A stretch of DNA of 64,000 bases, taken from the NCBI RefSeq assembly GCF_000815025.1, contig NZ_CP007541.1, forward strand, positions 1-64,000. The letters run 5' to 3'. The stretch is from Coxiella endosymbiont of Amblyomma americanum (GTDB lineage Bacteria > Pseudomonadota > Gammaproteobacteria > Coxiellales > Coxiellaceae). Each line of letters opens with the position of its first letter. The first letter of the stretch is position 1. The translations under genes and the position numbers were made by a program. Of this stretch, positions 54,415 through 63,278 are shown in pieces. The notes beneath the pieces were generated by a model. That model did no database searches, was not told where the DNA came from, and worked only from the letters and a program-made list of their open reading frames with translations.

Positions 54415-57111
54415 TTAATGTGTCTCTCCCCAGTTATTTCCTACTTTAATATTGACTACTAATGGTACTGCAAGAGAGACAATTGCCTCCATGATTTGCT
54501 TAATTTTAGGAACTATATAGACAAGATCTTTTTTTGAAACTTCGAAAACAAGTTCGTCATGTACTTGCATTGTTAAATAGGAATTTACAATATTATGATT
54601 CTTTAACCAATCATTTATTTTAATCATAGCGATTTTAATGATATCTGATGCAGTACCTTGTATGGTTGCATTGATTGCAATACGCTCAGTAGCGCGGCGG
54701 TGTTGAGGATTAGCAGTATTAATGTTAGGAAAATAAATACGTCGGCCAAAGAGAGTTTTCACATAACCTTGAGAAAAGGCAATGTTGCGTATTTCTTGTC
54801 TATATTCGTAGACTGTAGAATAATGTTTAAAATAGGTATTAATATATTTTTTAGCAAATCCATGCTTAATATCCAGTTGACGTTTTAAGCCAAGACTTGA
54901 CATGCCGTATAACAATCCAAAATTAATTGATTTAGCAAGATGACGTTGTTCTGCTGTTACTTGTGTCAATGATACTCCAAAAATTTCAGAAGCGGTCATA
55001 TTATGAATATCTAATTCTTTTTTGAATGCTATAATCAAGTTTGGATCTTTTGACATATGGGCTATAATACGCAATTCCATTTGTGAGTAATCTGCTGCAA
55101 CTATACAGGAACCCTGTGGCGCAATAAAAGCATTTCGAATTTTTCGACCTTCTTTTGTGTGTATAGGAATGTTTTGTAAATTGGGATTGCTTGAAGATAA
55201 ACGTCCAGTTAAAGTGACAGTTTGGTTATAAGATGTGTGAATTCGACCTGTTAACGGATTGATCTGTTTAAGTAGATGATCAATATAAGTTGATGTCAAC
55301 TTGTTTAGTTTACGATATTCCAAAATAATTTTTGGAAAAGAATGATAAAGTGCTAATTTTTTCAATATATTATTTTCTGTTGATGGTTGCCCTTTAGAAG
55401 TTTTTTTAAGTATTGGTAGTCTTAATTCATTATATAAAATGTTGCGTAATTGTTTTAGTGAATTAATATTGCATGTTTTTCCTAATGTCTTATAAGATTT
55501 ATGTTTGAGTTGATCAATGCCTTGCCTTAGTTTATCATTTTGTGTATACAGAACTTGAGTATCAATTAACACACCGTGTACCTCCATATGCATTAGAATA
55601 GGTAAAAGCGGTGTCTCAATTGAAAAAAAAATCTTCTTTAAATGTTTTTCCTTTTTAATCAATGGCACTAACACATGATGTAACTGTAAGGTCAAATCTA
55701 CATCTTTAGTAGCATTATATGCCACTTTATCACTAAAAATTGTATTAGAAGTATTTTTTAAAGAAACATCGATAGTTTTAGTTGAATATCCTAAATAATG
55801 TAAAGCTAACGTATTTAAATCATATTGGTTATTGCTGTTATTTAAAATATAAGATTCTAATTGAATATCATACATTTTAGCTTTAACGGTCACTCCTTTT
55901 TCCATCAGAATGTGGCTGATGTATTTCAAATTTTGTCCTATAATTTTCTTTTTGGAATCACCAATGATTGGTCTTAATTGTTGTAGCACCCAGCCCTTTT
56001 CCAGTTGCGTAGGAACATCAATATAATCGTGACCTATGGGAATGTAAGCCGCTTCATTAGGTTGAATCGCAAAAGCAATTCCGATTATTGAACTTGTTTT
56101 TATATTAGACTTAGTAGTAGTTTTAATATTGAGGGCAAATTCTTTAGCGTCTCTTAGTTTTATTTTCCATGTTTTAAAAATTTTTTCCTCAAAGATATTT
56201 ATGTAATTAGTAGTAGAAATAGTATTAGAAGTGGTAGAAAATTTTGTGGTTACTTCTGTTATAGTTTCTGAGAGCCAAGATCTAAATTCGTATTTAGTGA
56301 AGAGTTCGATTAATTTTTTATTTTTTTTAGGTTGTAGTTTTAGTTCTATTGGGGTTGTTTCTAAAGATACATCAGAGATTACTGTAACCAACTTGCGTAT
56401 TAAAGGTAACTTGTGCAAATGAGCACGAAGGCTTTCACCTACTTTTCCTTTTATTGTTTTGGCTTGATTTTGAATATTTTCAAGGGAACCATATTCATTT
56501 AACCATTTAATGGCAGTTTTTGGACCTATTTTAGGAATATGAGGAATATTATCAACATTATCACCAGCTAAACATAAGTAATCAACAATTTTTTCGGGAG
56601 GTACGCCAAATTTTTCTACAACTCTTGCGGGATTTAGTAGGCAACCTGTCATTGTATTAACTAAAGTAATATGATTATTAACAATTTGTGCTAAATCTTT
56701 GTCGCCAGTGGAAACCAAAACAGTAAATCCTTCTGCTTCAGCTTTTTTAGCTAAAGTGGCAATCACATCATCAGCCTCATAGCCGTCTTTCACAATTAAA
56801 GGAAATCCTAATGCTTTAATAATTTCAAATAATGGTTCTATTTGCTGAGATAATTCACTAGGCATTTTTTGTCGATTTATTTTATAATCGTTATAAAGAT
56901 TATGACGAAATGTTTTCCCCTTTGGATCAAATATTACCGCGACATACTCTGATTTATAATGCACTACTAATTTCTTTAGCATATTGATCACTCCATAGAT
57001 CGCCCCTGTTGGCTGCTTTTTTATAGTGAATAAGGAAGGTAGTGCATAATAAGCCCGGAAGAGGTAGGATGAACCATCCACCAGAATAAGTAACTTAATG
57101 GCATTTCCCAT
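54415..57111 (-). CDS. polA: DNA polymerase I, proofreading domain degenerate
   Basis: Pol I removes RNA primers and fills gaps. The product is 898 aa (E. coli 928). The 5' nuclease domain (residues 1-290) is intact: DGSSYLFRAYYALP, YEADDVIATLA and STGDKDLAQ. The polymerase domain is intact: DYSQMELRIIAHMS, the O-helix KSINFGLLYGMS and QVHDELVFEV. In the middle 3'-5' exonuclease domain, the E. coli acids D355, E357 and D424 correspond to Asn328, Lys330 and Ile398; only D501 persists (Asp470). Proofreading is therefore probably lost. Confidence 0.96.
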   Translation of the reverse strand: MGNAIKLLILVDGSSYLFRAYYALPSLFTIKKQPTGAIYGVINMLKKLVVHYKSEYVAVIFDPKGKTFRHNLYNDYKINRQKMPSELSQQIEPLFEIIKALGFPLIVKDGYEADDVIATLAKKAEAEGFTVLVSTGDKDLAQIVNNHITLVNTMTGCLLNPARVVEKFGVPPEKIVDYLCLAGDNVDNIPHIPKIGPKTAIKWLNEYGSLENIQNQAKTIKGKVGESLRAHLHKLPLIRKLVTVISDVSLETTPIELKLQPKKNKKLIELFTKYEFRSWLSETITEVTTKFSTTSNTISTTNYINIFEEKIFKTWKIKLRDAKEFALNIKTTTKSNIKTSSIIGIAFAIQPNEAAYIPIGHDYIDVPTQLEKGWVLQQLRPIIGDSKKKIIGQNLKYISHILMEKGVTVKAKMYDIQLESYILNNSNNQYDLNTLALHYLGYSTKTIDVSLKNTSNTIFSDKVAYNATKDVDLTLQLHHVLVPLIKKEKHLKKIFFSIETPLLPILMHMEVHGVLIDTQVLYTQNDKLRQGIDQLKHKSYKTLGKTCNINSLKQLRNILYNELRLPILKKTSKGQPSTENNILKKLALYHSFPKIILEYRKLNKLTSTYIDHLLKQINPLTGRIHTSYNQTVTLTGRLSSSNPNLQNIPIHTKEGRKIRNAFIAPQGSCIVAADYSQMELRIIAHMSKDPNLIIAFKKELDIHNMTASEIFGVSLTQVTAEQRHLAKSINFGLLYGMSSLGLKRQLDIKHGFAKKYINTYFKHYSTVYEYRQEIRNIAFSQGYVKTLFGRRIYFPNINTANPQHRRATERIAINATIQGTASDIIKIAMIKINDWLKNHNIVNSYLTMQVHDELVFEVSKKDLVYIVPKIKQIMEAIVSLAVPLVVNIKVGNNWGETH

Positions 57112-57187
57112 AGATTATATAATAATTTGCTATTATAAAATGTCCAGTCATAAGTGATAAAACATCAATCTGTAATTATTGTTGCCT

Positions 57188-57204
57188 AATACAATTATTG
57201 TATT
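57188..57204. repeat. 17-bp palindrome in the polA-permease divergent region
   Basis: AATACAAT-T-ATTGTATT is a perfect palindrome. A second pair, AACTATTC (57275-57282) and GAATAGTT (57303-57310), flanks a TAGAAT that could be the -10 of the permease gene. These could be operators in the 244-bp divergent gap. Confidence 0.3.
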
Positions 57205-57355
57205 TAAAGAAAATAAGAATTTTACTAGGTACTTCAAAGATTTAGATTTTAGAGACCGAAAAATAAAACACTGTAACTATTCAAAAACATACAAAACTGA
57301 TAGAATAGTTCGCTAACGTTAAGATATTCGTGTTTATATTTGACTTGTTTAGGTT

Positions 57356-58930
57356 ATGCTAAAAAGATCTATATCGCCTCTCTCGTTGTTATTTGCATCT
57401 GTTAGCGCGATTTTAGGCTCTGGATGGTTGTTTGTTGCGTATTATACATCAAAACTGGCAGGTCCATCAGCAATCTTCTCCTGGATAATTGGGGGGGCAG
57501 CTTCTATTATCATCGCCTTTGTTTTTGCTGAGCTTTGTGCAACATTACCAATCACTGGTGCTAGCATTCGCATTCCACATTATACACACGGTACAATTGT
57601 GAGCTTTCTTTTTTCTTGGATAATCTGGTTGTCTTATGCTGCTTTAGCTTCAACCGAAGTGCAGGCAATTTTACAATATTTAAATTATTTTTTCTCATTC
57701 TTAGTTCATAATGATGGGGGATTAACCATTTTTGGTTATACTGTAGCATTAGTATTAATGATAGCGATTTCAGCAATTAATATTTTTTCTCTACGTTGGT
57801 TACTTCGATTTAATAATGCTTTAACTATTTTAAAAATTACTATTCCTATAGTAGTAGCTATAGTTATTTTAGTGTTATATTTTCGCCCTGCTCAGTTTAT
57901 TCATCCCGCTCATACCGCCTTTATGCCTTACGGAATACACGGAATATTTGCTGCAGTTACTACTGGTGGTATTGTTTTTGCTTTTAATGGATTTAAACAA
58001 GCTTGCGAGATGGCTGGTGAAGCTAAAAATCCAACACGCGCTTTGCCTTTTGCTATTATCGGATCGGTAATAATTTGTTTAGTTATTTACCTATTGTTGC
58101 AATCTGCTTTTTTATCCTCTCTTTTACCAATCAACTTATTGCATGGGTGGTCGTATTTAGATCTGCAAGGTGATACAAGTCCTATCACTGCAATTGTACA
58201 CCAGGAACGTTTAGATATTCTGCTCCCTTTATTATATTTAGGAGCAATTGTTGGACCATTAGCCGCTGGATTGATGTACACTGGTAGTGGAGCGCGTGCG
58301 TTATATGGTATGAGTAAAAATCGTCATGTTCCATATTTGTTTCAACGATTAACCGCTCAAGGCAATCCATCAATTGCTATTCTTGCTAATTTTCTTTTGG
58401 GGATGTGCCTCTTTGCGCCACTACCTGGATGGAACCAGATGATATCTTTTCTTACTTCACTAATGGCGTTAACTTACAGCATTGCTCCTATTTGTTTATT
58501 ATCTTTGCGTCAACAAATTCCTCAATGTCCACGACCATTTAAACTACCTGCTGTTACAATATGGGTTTTAGTAGCGTTTTATATTTGCACGCTTCTTACT
58601 TATTGGAGCGGATGGGTAATTATTTATAAACTTGGTTTTTCTTTGTTTATTGGGTTTTCTGTGCTCATTGTTCATCGCTGTTTTTTGGAACCAGATAAAC
58701 GGTTCTCTTTTCATTGGAAAGCATCAATATGGGTATGGCCCTATTTTATTGGAATGGCATGCATTTCTTATCTTGGTAATTTTGGTGGAGGTAAAAAGAT
58801 TATTCCTTTTGGGTGGGATTTTATTGTCATTATTATATTTTGTGTTTTTATTTTATGGTTAGCAATGAAATTTAAATTGCCTTCTGAACTTACTCAACGT
58901 TTCCTTAAAGATCTCGAATTTGATCAGTAA
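57356..58930 (+). CDS. APC-superfamily amino acid permease
   Basis: This is an inner-membrane amino acid/polyamine/organocation transporter. The product is 524 aa with about 12-14 hydrophobic spans. Helix 1 has the unwound substrate motif SAILGSGWLFV (GSG type); FAFNGFKQACEMAGEAKNPTRALPFAI is the conserved loop between helices 6 and 7. The length and C-terminal extension of two extra spans resemble aspartate-proton-symporter-like members, but the substrate cannot be assigned. For a host-bound cell with limited synthesis it would be a nutrient importer. Confidence 0.85.
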   Translation: MLKRSISPLSLLFASVSAILGSGWLFVAYYTSKLAGPSAIFSWIIGGAASIIIAFVFAELCATLPITGASIRIPHYTHGTIVSFLFSWIIWLSYAALASTEVQAILQYLNYFFSFLVHNDGGLTIFGYTVALVLMIAISAINIFSLRWLLRFNNALTILKITIPIVVAIVILVLYFRPAQFIHPAHTAFMPYGIHGIFAAVTTGGIVFAFNGFKQACEMAGEAKNPTRALPFAIIGSVIICLVIYLLLQSAFLSSLLPINLLHGWSYLDLQGDTSPITAIVHQERLDILLPLLYLGAIVGPLAAGLMYTGSGARALYGMSKNRHVPYLFQRLTAQGNPSIAILANFLLGMCLFAPLPGWNQMISFLTSLMALTYSIAPICLLSLRQQIPQCPRPFKLPAVTIWVLVAFYICTLLTYWSGWVIIYKLGFSLFIGFSVLIVHRCFLEPDKRFSFHWKASIWVWPYFIGMACISYLGNFGGGKKIIPFGWDFIVIIIFCVFILWLAMKFKLPSELTQRFLKDLEFDQ

Positions 58931-59150
58931 AGGAAAAGAAGAGAATAAAGCGTAATTAAAGAGCTACTTGAGAAATATATGACAAATAATTATACTGTGC
59001 ACTTTCCCTGTGTAGATCGTTTTCTAGTTGATTTACATATTTTAGTTAATTGAATAAATAGAAAAATTGCTTATTAAAGTATTAGGAAGCACATTTTTAT
59101 TCTTTGATGTCAATTATTTAGTAAAGTAATAAATTTTTTAGAATTTAAAA

Positions 59151-60254
59151 ATGATTACTATTCTTGCTGATGATCGTATCCCTTTTGTTTCTGAATTATT
59201 TGGAAATTGTGGTGTGTTAATTTTAAAACCAGGATATTCTATTCAAAGAAGCGATTTGAAAAAAGCGAACGCTTTATTAACTCGATCAGTAACTCAGGTG
59301 AATGCTGCTTTATTGCAAGGGACTGCTGTTGAATTTGTAGGAAGTGCAACTGCAGGATATGATCATATCGATCATAAATGGCTGTTAAAAAAGTCTATTT
59401 TTTGGACTTACGCCCCGGGGGCTAATGCTATAGCAGTGGCTGAATACGTTCTTCATTGCATCGCTTTTTTACGTAAAAAAAACTTTTTACGTAAAAAAGC
59501 ACCACACGCTGCTGTCGTTGGAGTTGGGCATATAGGGCGAGTTGTATCTCATCGCTTAAAAAACATAGGCTTCTCCATTCTTCATAACGACCCATTACGT
59601 GCTGTTTCTGAGAAAGGATTTATTTCCACTCCGCTAGAAAAACTTACTAAAATGGATTTAATTTGTCTACATACTCCATTAATTAATACTGGAAAATTTC
59701 CCACCTATCACTTAATCAATAATATTTTATTAAAAAAAATAAAACCTGGTTGTATTCTATTAAACGCTGGACGAGGAGCAGTAATTGATAATACAGCGTT
59801 GTCAACATGCGATCATATTATTATCTGTTTAGATGTATGGGAAAATGAACCTGATATTGATTTAGATTTATTACAAAAAGTCACCATTGGTACTCCGCAT
59901 ATCGCTGGTTATAGTAAAGCAGCAAAATTACGTGCATCACTAATGATTTATAAGACTTTTTTAGAATACTTTCGATTACCAGACATTCGTTCTAAACAAC
60001 TACAACGGTTATCGGAAAAAAAAATATTAGACATTAGTCGGTACTACACCGTAGAAGATGTATTATTAAAGATCTACGATCCAGGAAAAGAAACGAAACG
60101 TATGAGAAAATTGTTGATAAAACACTTATTGAGATTTGAAACCTTGCGTCGTAATTATCAATTGCGTGAAGAGCTGCTATCGGTTCAATTATTAACGAAT
60201 CCATTTAAATTAAAATTGGAAAACTTGAAAAAATGGGGATTTTCTTTTAATTAA
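59151..60254 (+). CDS. pdxB: Erythronate-4-phosphate dehydrogenase
   Basis: PdxB oxidises 4-phosphoerythronate in the DXP-dependent vitamin B6 pathway. The product is 367 aa (E. coli 378). Family blocks: DDRIPFVSELFG, TRSVTQVNAALL, VGSATAGYDHID, APGANAIAVAEYV, the NAD fold VVGVGHIGRVV, and the catalytic Arg, Glu and His in NAGRGAVIDN, DVWENEPD and TPHIAGY. Residues near 107-117 contain FLRKK twice, encoded by a tandem copy of TTTTTACGTAAAAAA (59465-59496). The C-terminal dimer domain is somewhat diverged. Confidence 0.92.
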   Translation: MITILADDRIPFVSELFGNCGVLILKPGYSIQRSDLKKANALLTRSVTQVNAALLQGTAVEFVGSATAGYDHIDHKWLLKKSIFWTYAPGANAIAVAEYVLHCIAFLRKKNFLRKKAPHAAVVGVGHIGRVVSHRLKNIGFSILHNDPLRAVSEKGFISTPLEKLTKMDLICLHTPLINTGKFPTYHLINNILLKKIKPGCILLNAGRGAVIDNTALSTCDHIIICLDVWENEPDIDLDLLQKVTIGTPHIAGYSKAAKLRASLMIYKTFLEYFRLPDIRSKQLQRLSEKKILDISRYYTVEDVLLKIYDPGKETKRMRKLLIKHLLRFETLRRNYQLREELLSVQLLTNPFKLKLENLKKWGFSFN

Positions 60255-60360
60255 AGTCTTATATATCCTGCTAAGTAAAGCATCTTTATGGCATTTTTTG
60301 TACATACTTCTCAACGCAGTTTATGTTTAGAAATATACACACTAGCGACAATCTTGATAG

Positions 60361-60443
60361 AAAAATTAATTATGAAAAAATAAGTATATTTTAATAAATT
60401 TCCTTTCTTGTAAAAGCACTTCATTTTTCCATAATTAATTTTT
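60361..60443. repeat. Perfect 14-bp inverted repeat between pdxB and priA
   Basis: AAAAATTAATTATG (60361-60374) is complementary to CATAATTAATTTTT (60430-60443) across 55 nt. It lies in the 429-bp gap between the convergent pdxB and priA ends, where a terminator could be expected, and ends in T's on the plus strand. Nothing else was recognised in the gap. The arms are nearly all A/T, so chance is plausible. Confidence 0.35.
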
Positions 60444-60683
60444 ACTTATACAGTAATTTATTGAGTGCACTTACAATTTTAAAATGATATGTTATATAAA
60501 ATAAAGGCATTAGTGATAATAAAAACTTTATGTATTTTAGACTGGTTAGAATTTTATTTTATTTGTAATTTCGTAATTTCTACAAAATTTTAATTATCTC
60601 TACTGGTAAAGATATAGTAAAACAATAAGAAAGCCTTAATAGAGGTCTTTAATTCTAGATGTTTTTAAATAGACCACAAAGAA

Positions 60684-62666
60684 CTAAATGGTTTCTTGTG
60701 GGTCCACATCTAGGATCCAATGTACTTTCGTATATCGTTTTGGAAGCAGAGCTGTCAACTTAGTTAATGTTTCATGTAAGCACTTACGCTTCTTAGATTG
60801 AAATAGTAATTGATAGCGATAACGTCCTGCTTTACGCTCCACACAAGCAGGAACAGGTCCTAAAACTCTAATGTTATTGTTGTGAAGCAAGATTTTTTGT
60901 TTTATATCTGATAAAAAAGCGATGGGAAATATAGGATTTAAGGATTCGGCACGTAATAGACTTAAATAAGAAAAGGGAGGGAGTTGAGCCAACTGACGTT
61001 CTTTCAACAGAGCTTCTGCAAATGCAGTGTAACCCTTTCTTAAGGAGAATATAAGCAGAGGATTTTTTGGATGATATGTTTGAATAAATACTTCACTCTT
61101 ACTTCCTACGCGACCTACACGACCTATTACTTGGACTAATAGTTGTCCGGTTCGTTCTAAGGAACGGAAATCAGTACTGTATAAACCACTGTCAGCATCT
61201 ACGATTGCCACCAAAGTTAAATAAGGAAAATGATGTCCTTTAGCAATCATTTGGGTTCCAACTAGAATCAATGCCTGTCGATTATGAATTAGATCTAATT
61301 TTTTCTCCATACTGTTTTTAGTTCTAGTACTATCACGATCAATACGTACAATATTGTGATTTGGAAATCGTTTTTTTAATGCTGTTTCTAATTGTTCCGT
61401 ACCTACACCAATATCGCTTAATGTTTGATATTTACATTTTGGGCAAATCAAAGGAATTATTCTATTCCACCCGCAATGATGACAGTAAAGTCGTTGCGGA
61501 CAATAATGTACAGTTAGATGTACGTCACAATGATTACAATGTATTATCCATCCACAACAATAACACATTAGGACAGGTGCGTACCCGCGGCGATTTAGAA
61601 ACAATAAAACCTGTCCATTGTTATTGATATGATTTTCTATAGCAATTAATAATTCATTGCTCATTCCAGCCATTAGTTCTTTTTTTCGTAGATCGATTAA
61701 TGTTATACGAGGTAAACAGGCTTTTCCTGCTCGCTTTGGTAACGACAATAACTTATAATTTTTATGTTTAGTGTTATAGAAACTTTCCAATGAAGGAGTT
61801 GCTGAACCAAGTACAATTGGAATATTTTCAAATCGTCCACGCATAACGGCTAAATCACGCGCAGAATAACGAAAACCAGATTGTTGTTTAAACGAAATAT
61901 CGTGTTCCTCATCTAAAATAATAATACCAATATTAAGAAAAGGTGTAAAAACAGCCGAACGGGTGCCAATAATAATTTTAGCTATACCATTCTTAGCCAT
62001 TACCCACGCTTGAGCACGTTTTCTATCAGTTAAATTAGAATGAAAAACAACAATAGGTACATTAAATCTTTCACGAAATCGTTTTACAGTTTGAGGAGTT
62101 AATCCGATTTCTGGAACTAATACTAATGCTTGCTTTCCCCGTTTAATTATTGCGTCAATACAATGTAGGTAAACTTCAGTTTTTCCACTTCCAGTAATGC
62201 CTAAAAGCAAAAAGGTCTGAAAATTACGACTATTGATAATCGTTGTAATAGCATTTTTCTGATAAGAATTTAAAGTTAAAGGATTATGTGGAATATCATA
62301 AGAACTAACTTCATTATTAATTGTATTAATGCATTTACCTTGACGGAAAATTTTTGGTAAAACACCTAAAATTATTTCACCAACAGGATAATGGTAATAA
62401 TTACTTGCCCATTGTAATAATTTAAGTAAAGATAATGGAACAAGAGGCTCCCTTTCGAGGACAGAAATAACGGGTTTAAGGTTTTCAATAGGTAAAGCGG
62501 AGAAAGATTCTACTGCTACTAGTATACCTATACAATCTTTTTGACCAAAAGGAATTTTTAGACGAATACCCGGCAGCAATTTTTTATTATTAAGTGAAGT
62601 GGGTGCTAAATAATCAAAATACTGGCATAGCGGAACTGGTACGGCAACTTTTAGGATTATCGACAT
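60684..62666 (-). CDS. priA: Primosomal helicase PriA lacking the winged-helix domain
   Basis: PriA restarts collapsed replication forks. The product is 660 aa against 732 in E. coli. The N-terminal 3'-DNA-binding domain is present (VPVPLCQYFDYL, PGIRLKIPFG). After KIFRQGK (residue 111) only about 20 residues precede the helicase core (LTLNSYQKNAITTI), where E. coli has about 85 including the winged helix. Walker A GITGSGKTEVYL, DEEHD, SATPSLES and the zinc pairs (CYCC, CNHC, CHHC, CPKC) are intact. Motif VI reads QVIGRVGRVG for the usual QVAGRAGRAG. Confidence 0.94.
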   Translation of the reverse strand: MSIILKVAVPVPLCQYFDYLAPTSLNNKKLLPGIRLKIPFGQKDCIGILVAVESFSALPIENLKPVISVLEREPLVPLSLLKLLQWASNYYHYPVGEIILGVLPKIFRQGKCINTINNEVSSYDIPHNPLTLNSYQKNAITTIINSRNFQTFLLLGITGSGKTEVYLHCIDAIIKRGKQALVLVPEIGLTPQTVKRFRERFNVPIVVFHSNLTDRKRAQAWVMAKNGIAKIIIGTRSAVFTPFLNIGIIILDEEHDISFKQQSGFRYSARDLAVMRGRFENIPIVLGSATPSLESFYNTKHKNYKLLSLPKRAGKACLPRITLIDLRKKELMAGMSNELLIAIENHINNNGQVLLFLNRRGYAPVLMCYCCGWIIHCNHCDVHLTVHYCPQRLYCHHCGWNRIIPLICPKCKYQTLSDIGVGTEQLETALKKRFPNHNIVRIDRDSTRTKNSMEKKLDLIHNRQALILVGTQMIAKGHHFPYLTLVAIVDADSGLYSTDFRSLERTGQLLVQVIGRVGRVGSKSEVFIQTYHPKNPLLIFSLRKGYTAFAEALLKERQLAQLPPFSYLSLLRAESLNPIFPIAFLSDIKQKILLHNNNIRVLGPVPACVERKAGRYRYQLLFQSKKRKCLHETLTKLTALLPKRYTKVHWILDVDPQETI

Positions 62667-62709
62667 AACTATATGATAATCGCCATGGTAGTAATCACAA
62701 GAGGTTTTT

Positions 62710-63276
62710 ATGGAAACATATAGTGCAAACGAACTGCGTGTCGGATTAAAAGTTATGATTAACGGAGATCCTTGTAGTATTATTGAAAACGAATTTGTTA
62801 AGCCTGGTAAAGGTCAAGCGTTTAATCGTGTCAGATTTCGTAATTTAAAAACAGATCGAATATTAGAACGTACTTTAAAGTCTGGAGAAGTATTACTTTC
62901 TGCCAATGTAATTGAAATAGAAATGCAATATTTGTACGATGACGGAGAGATTTGGTACTTTATGATTCCAGAAACTTATGAACAATATGCTGTGCCGTCT
63001 GTATTAGTAGGAGAAAGAAAACAGTGGATTAAAGAAGCAACTATATGTACGATTACCATGTGGAATGGCGTTCCACTATCAATTGCCCTACCCACTTTTG
63101 TAGAACTAAAAATCATTGAAACAGATCCAGGAATTCGTGGTGATACAGTTGTTGGTGGCACGAAACGCGCAAAACTTGAAAGCGGTGCGATAATACGAGT
63201 GCCGTTGTTCCTAAATAAAGATGACATAATTAAAGTAGATACTCGTCACGGAATATATGTTTCCAGAGTAAAATAA
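62710..63276 (+). CDS. efp: Elongation factor P
   Basis: EF-P relieves ribosomes stalled at polyproline. The product is 188 aa, as in E. coli. Lys34 in EFVKPGKGQAFNRVRFRNL is the beta-lysylation site; YLYDDGEIWYFM, PTFVELKIIETDPGIRGDT and the end VDTRHGIYVSRVK are conserved. AGAGGT precedes the ATG. It diverges from priA across 43 bp and is followed 2 nt later by epmA, its ligase. Confidence 0.97.
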   Translation: METYSANELRVGLKVMINGDPCSIIENEFVKPGKGQAFNRVRFRNLKTDRILERTLKSGEVLLSANVIEIEMQYLYDDGEIWYFMIPETYEQYAVPSVLVGERKQWIKEATICTITMWNGVPLSIALPTFVELKIIETDPGIRGDTVVGGTKRAKLESGAIIRVPLFLNKDDIIKVDTRHGIYVSRVK

Positions 63277-63278
63277 CA

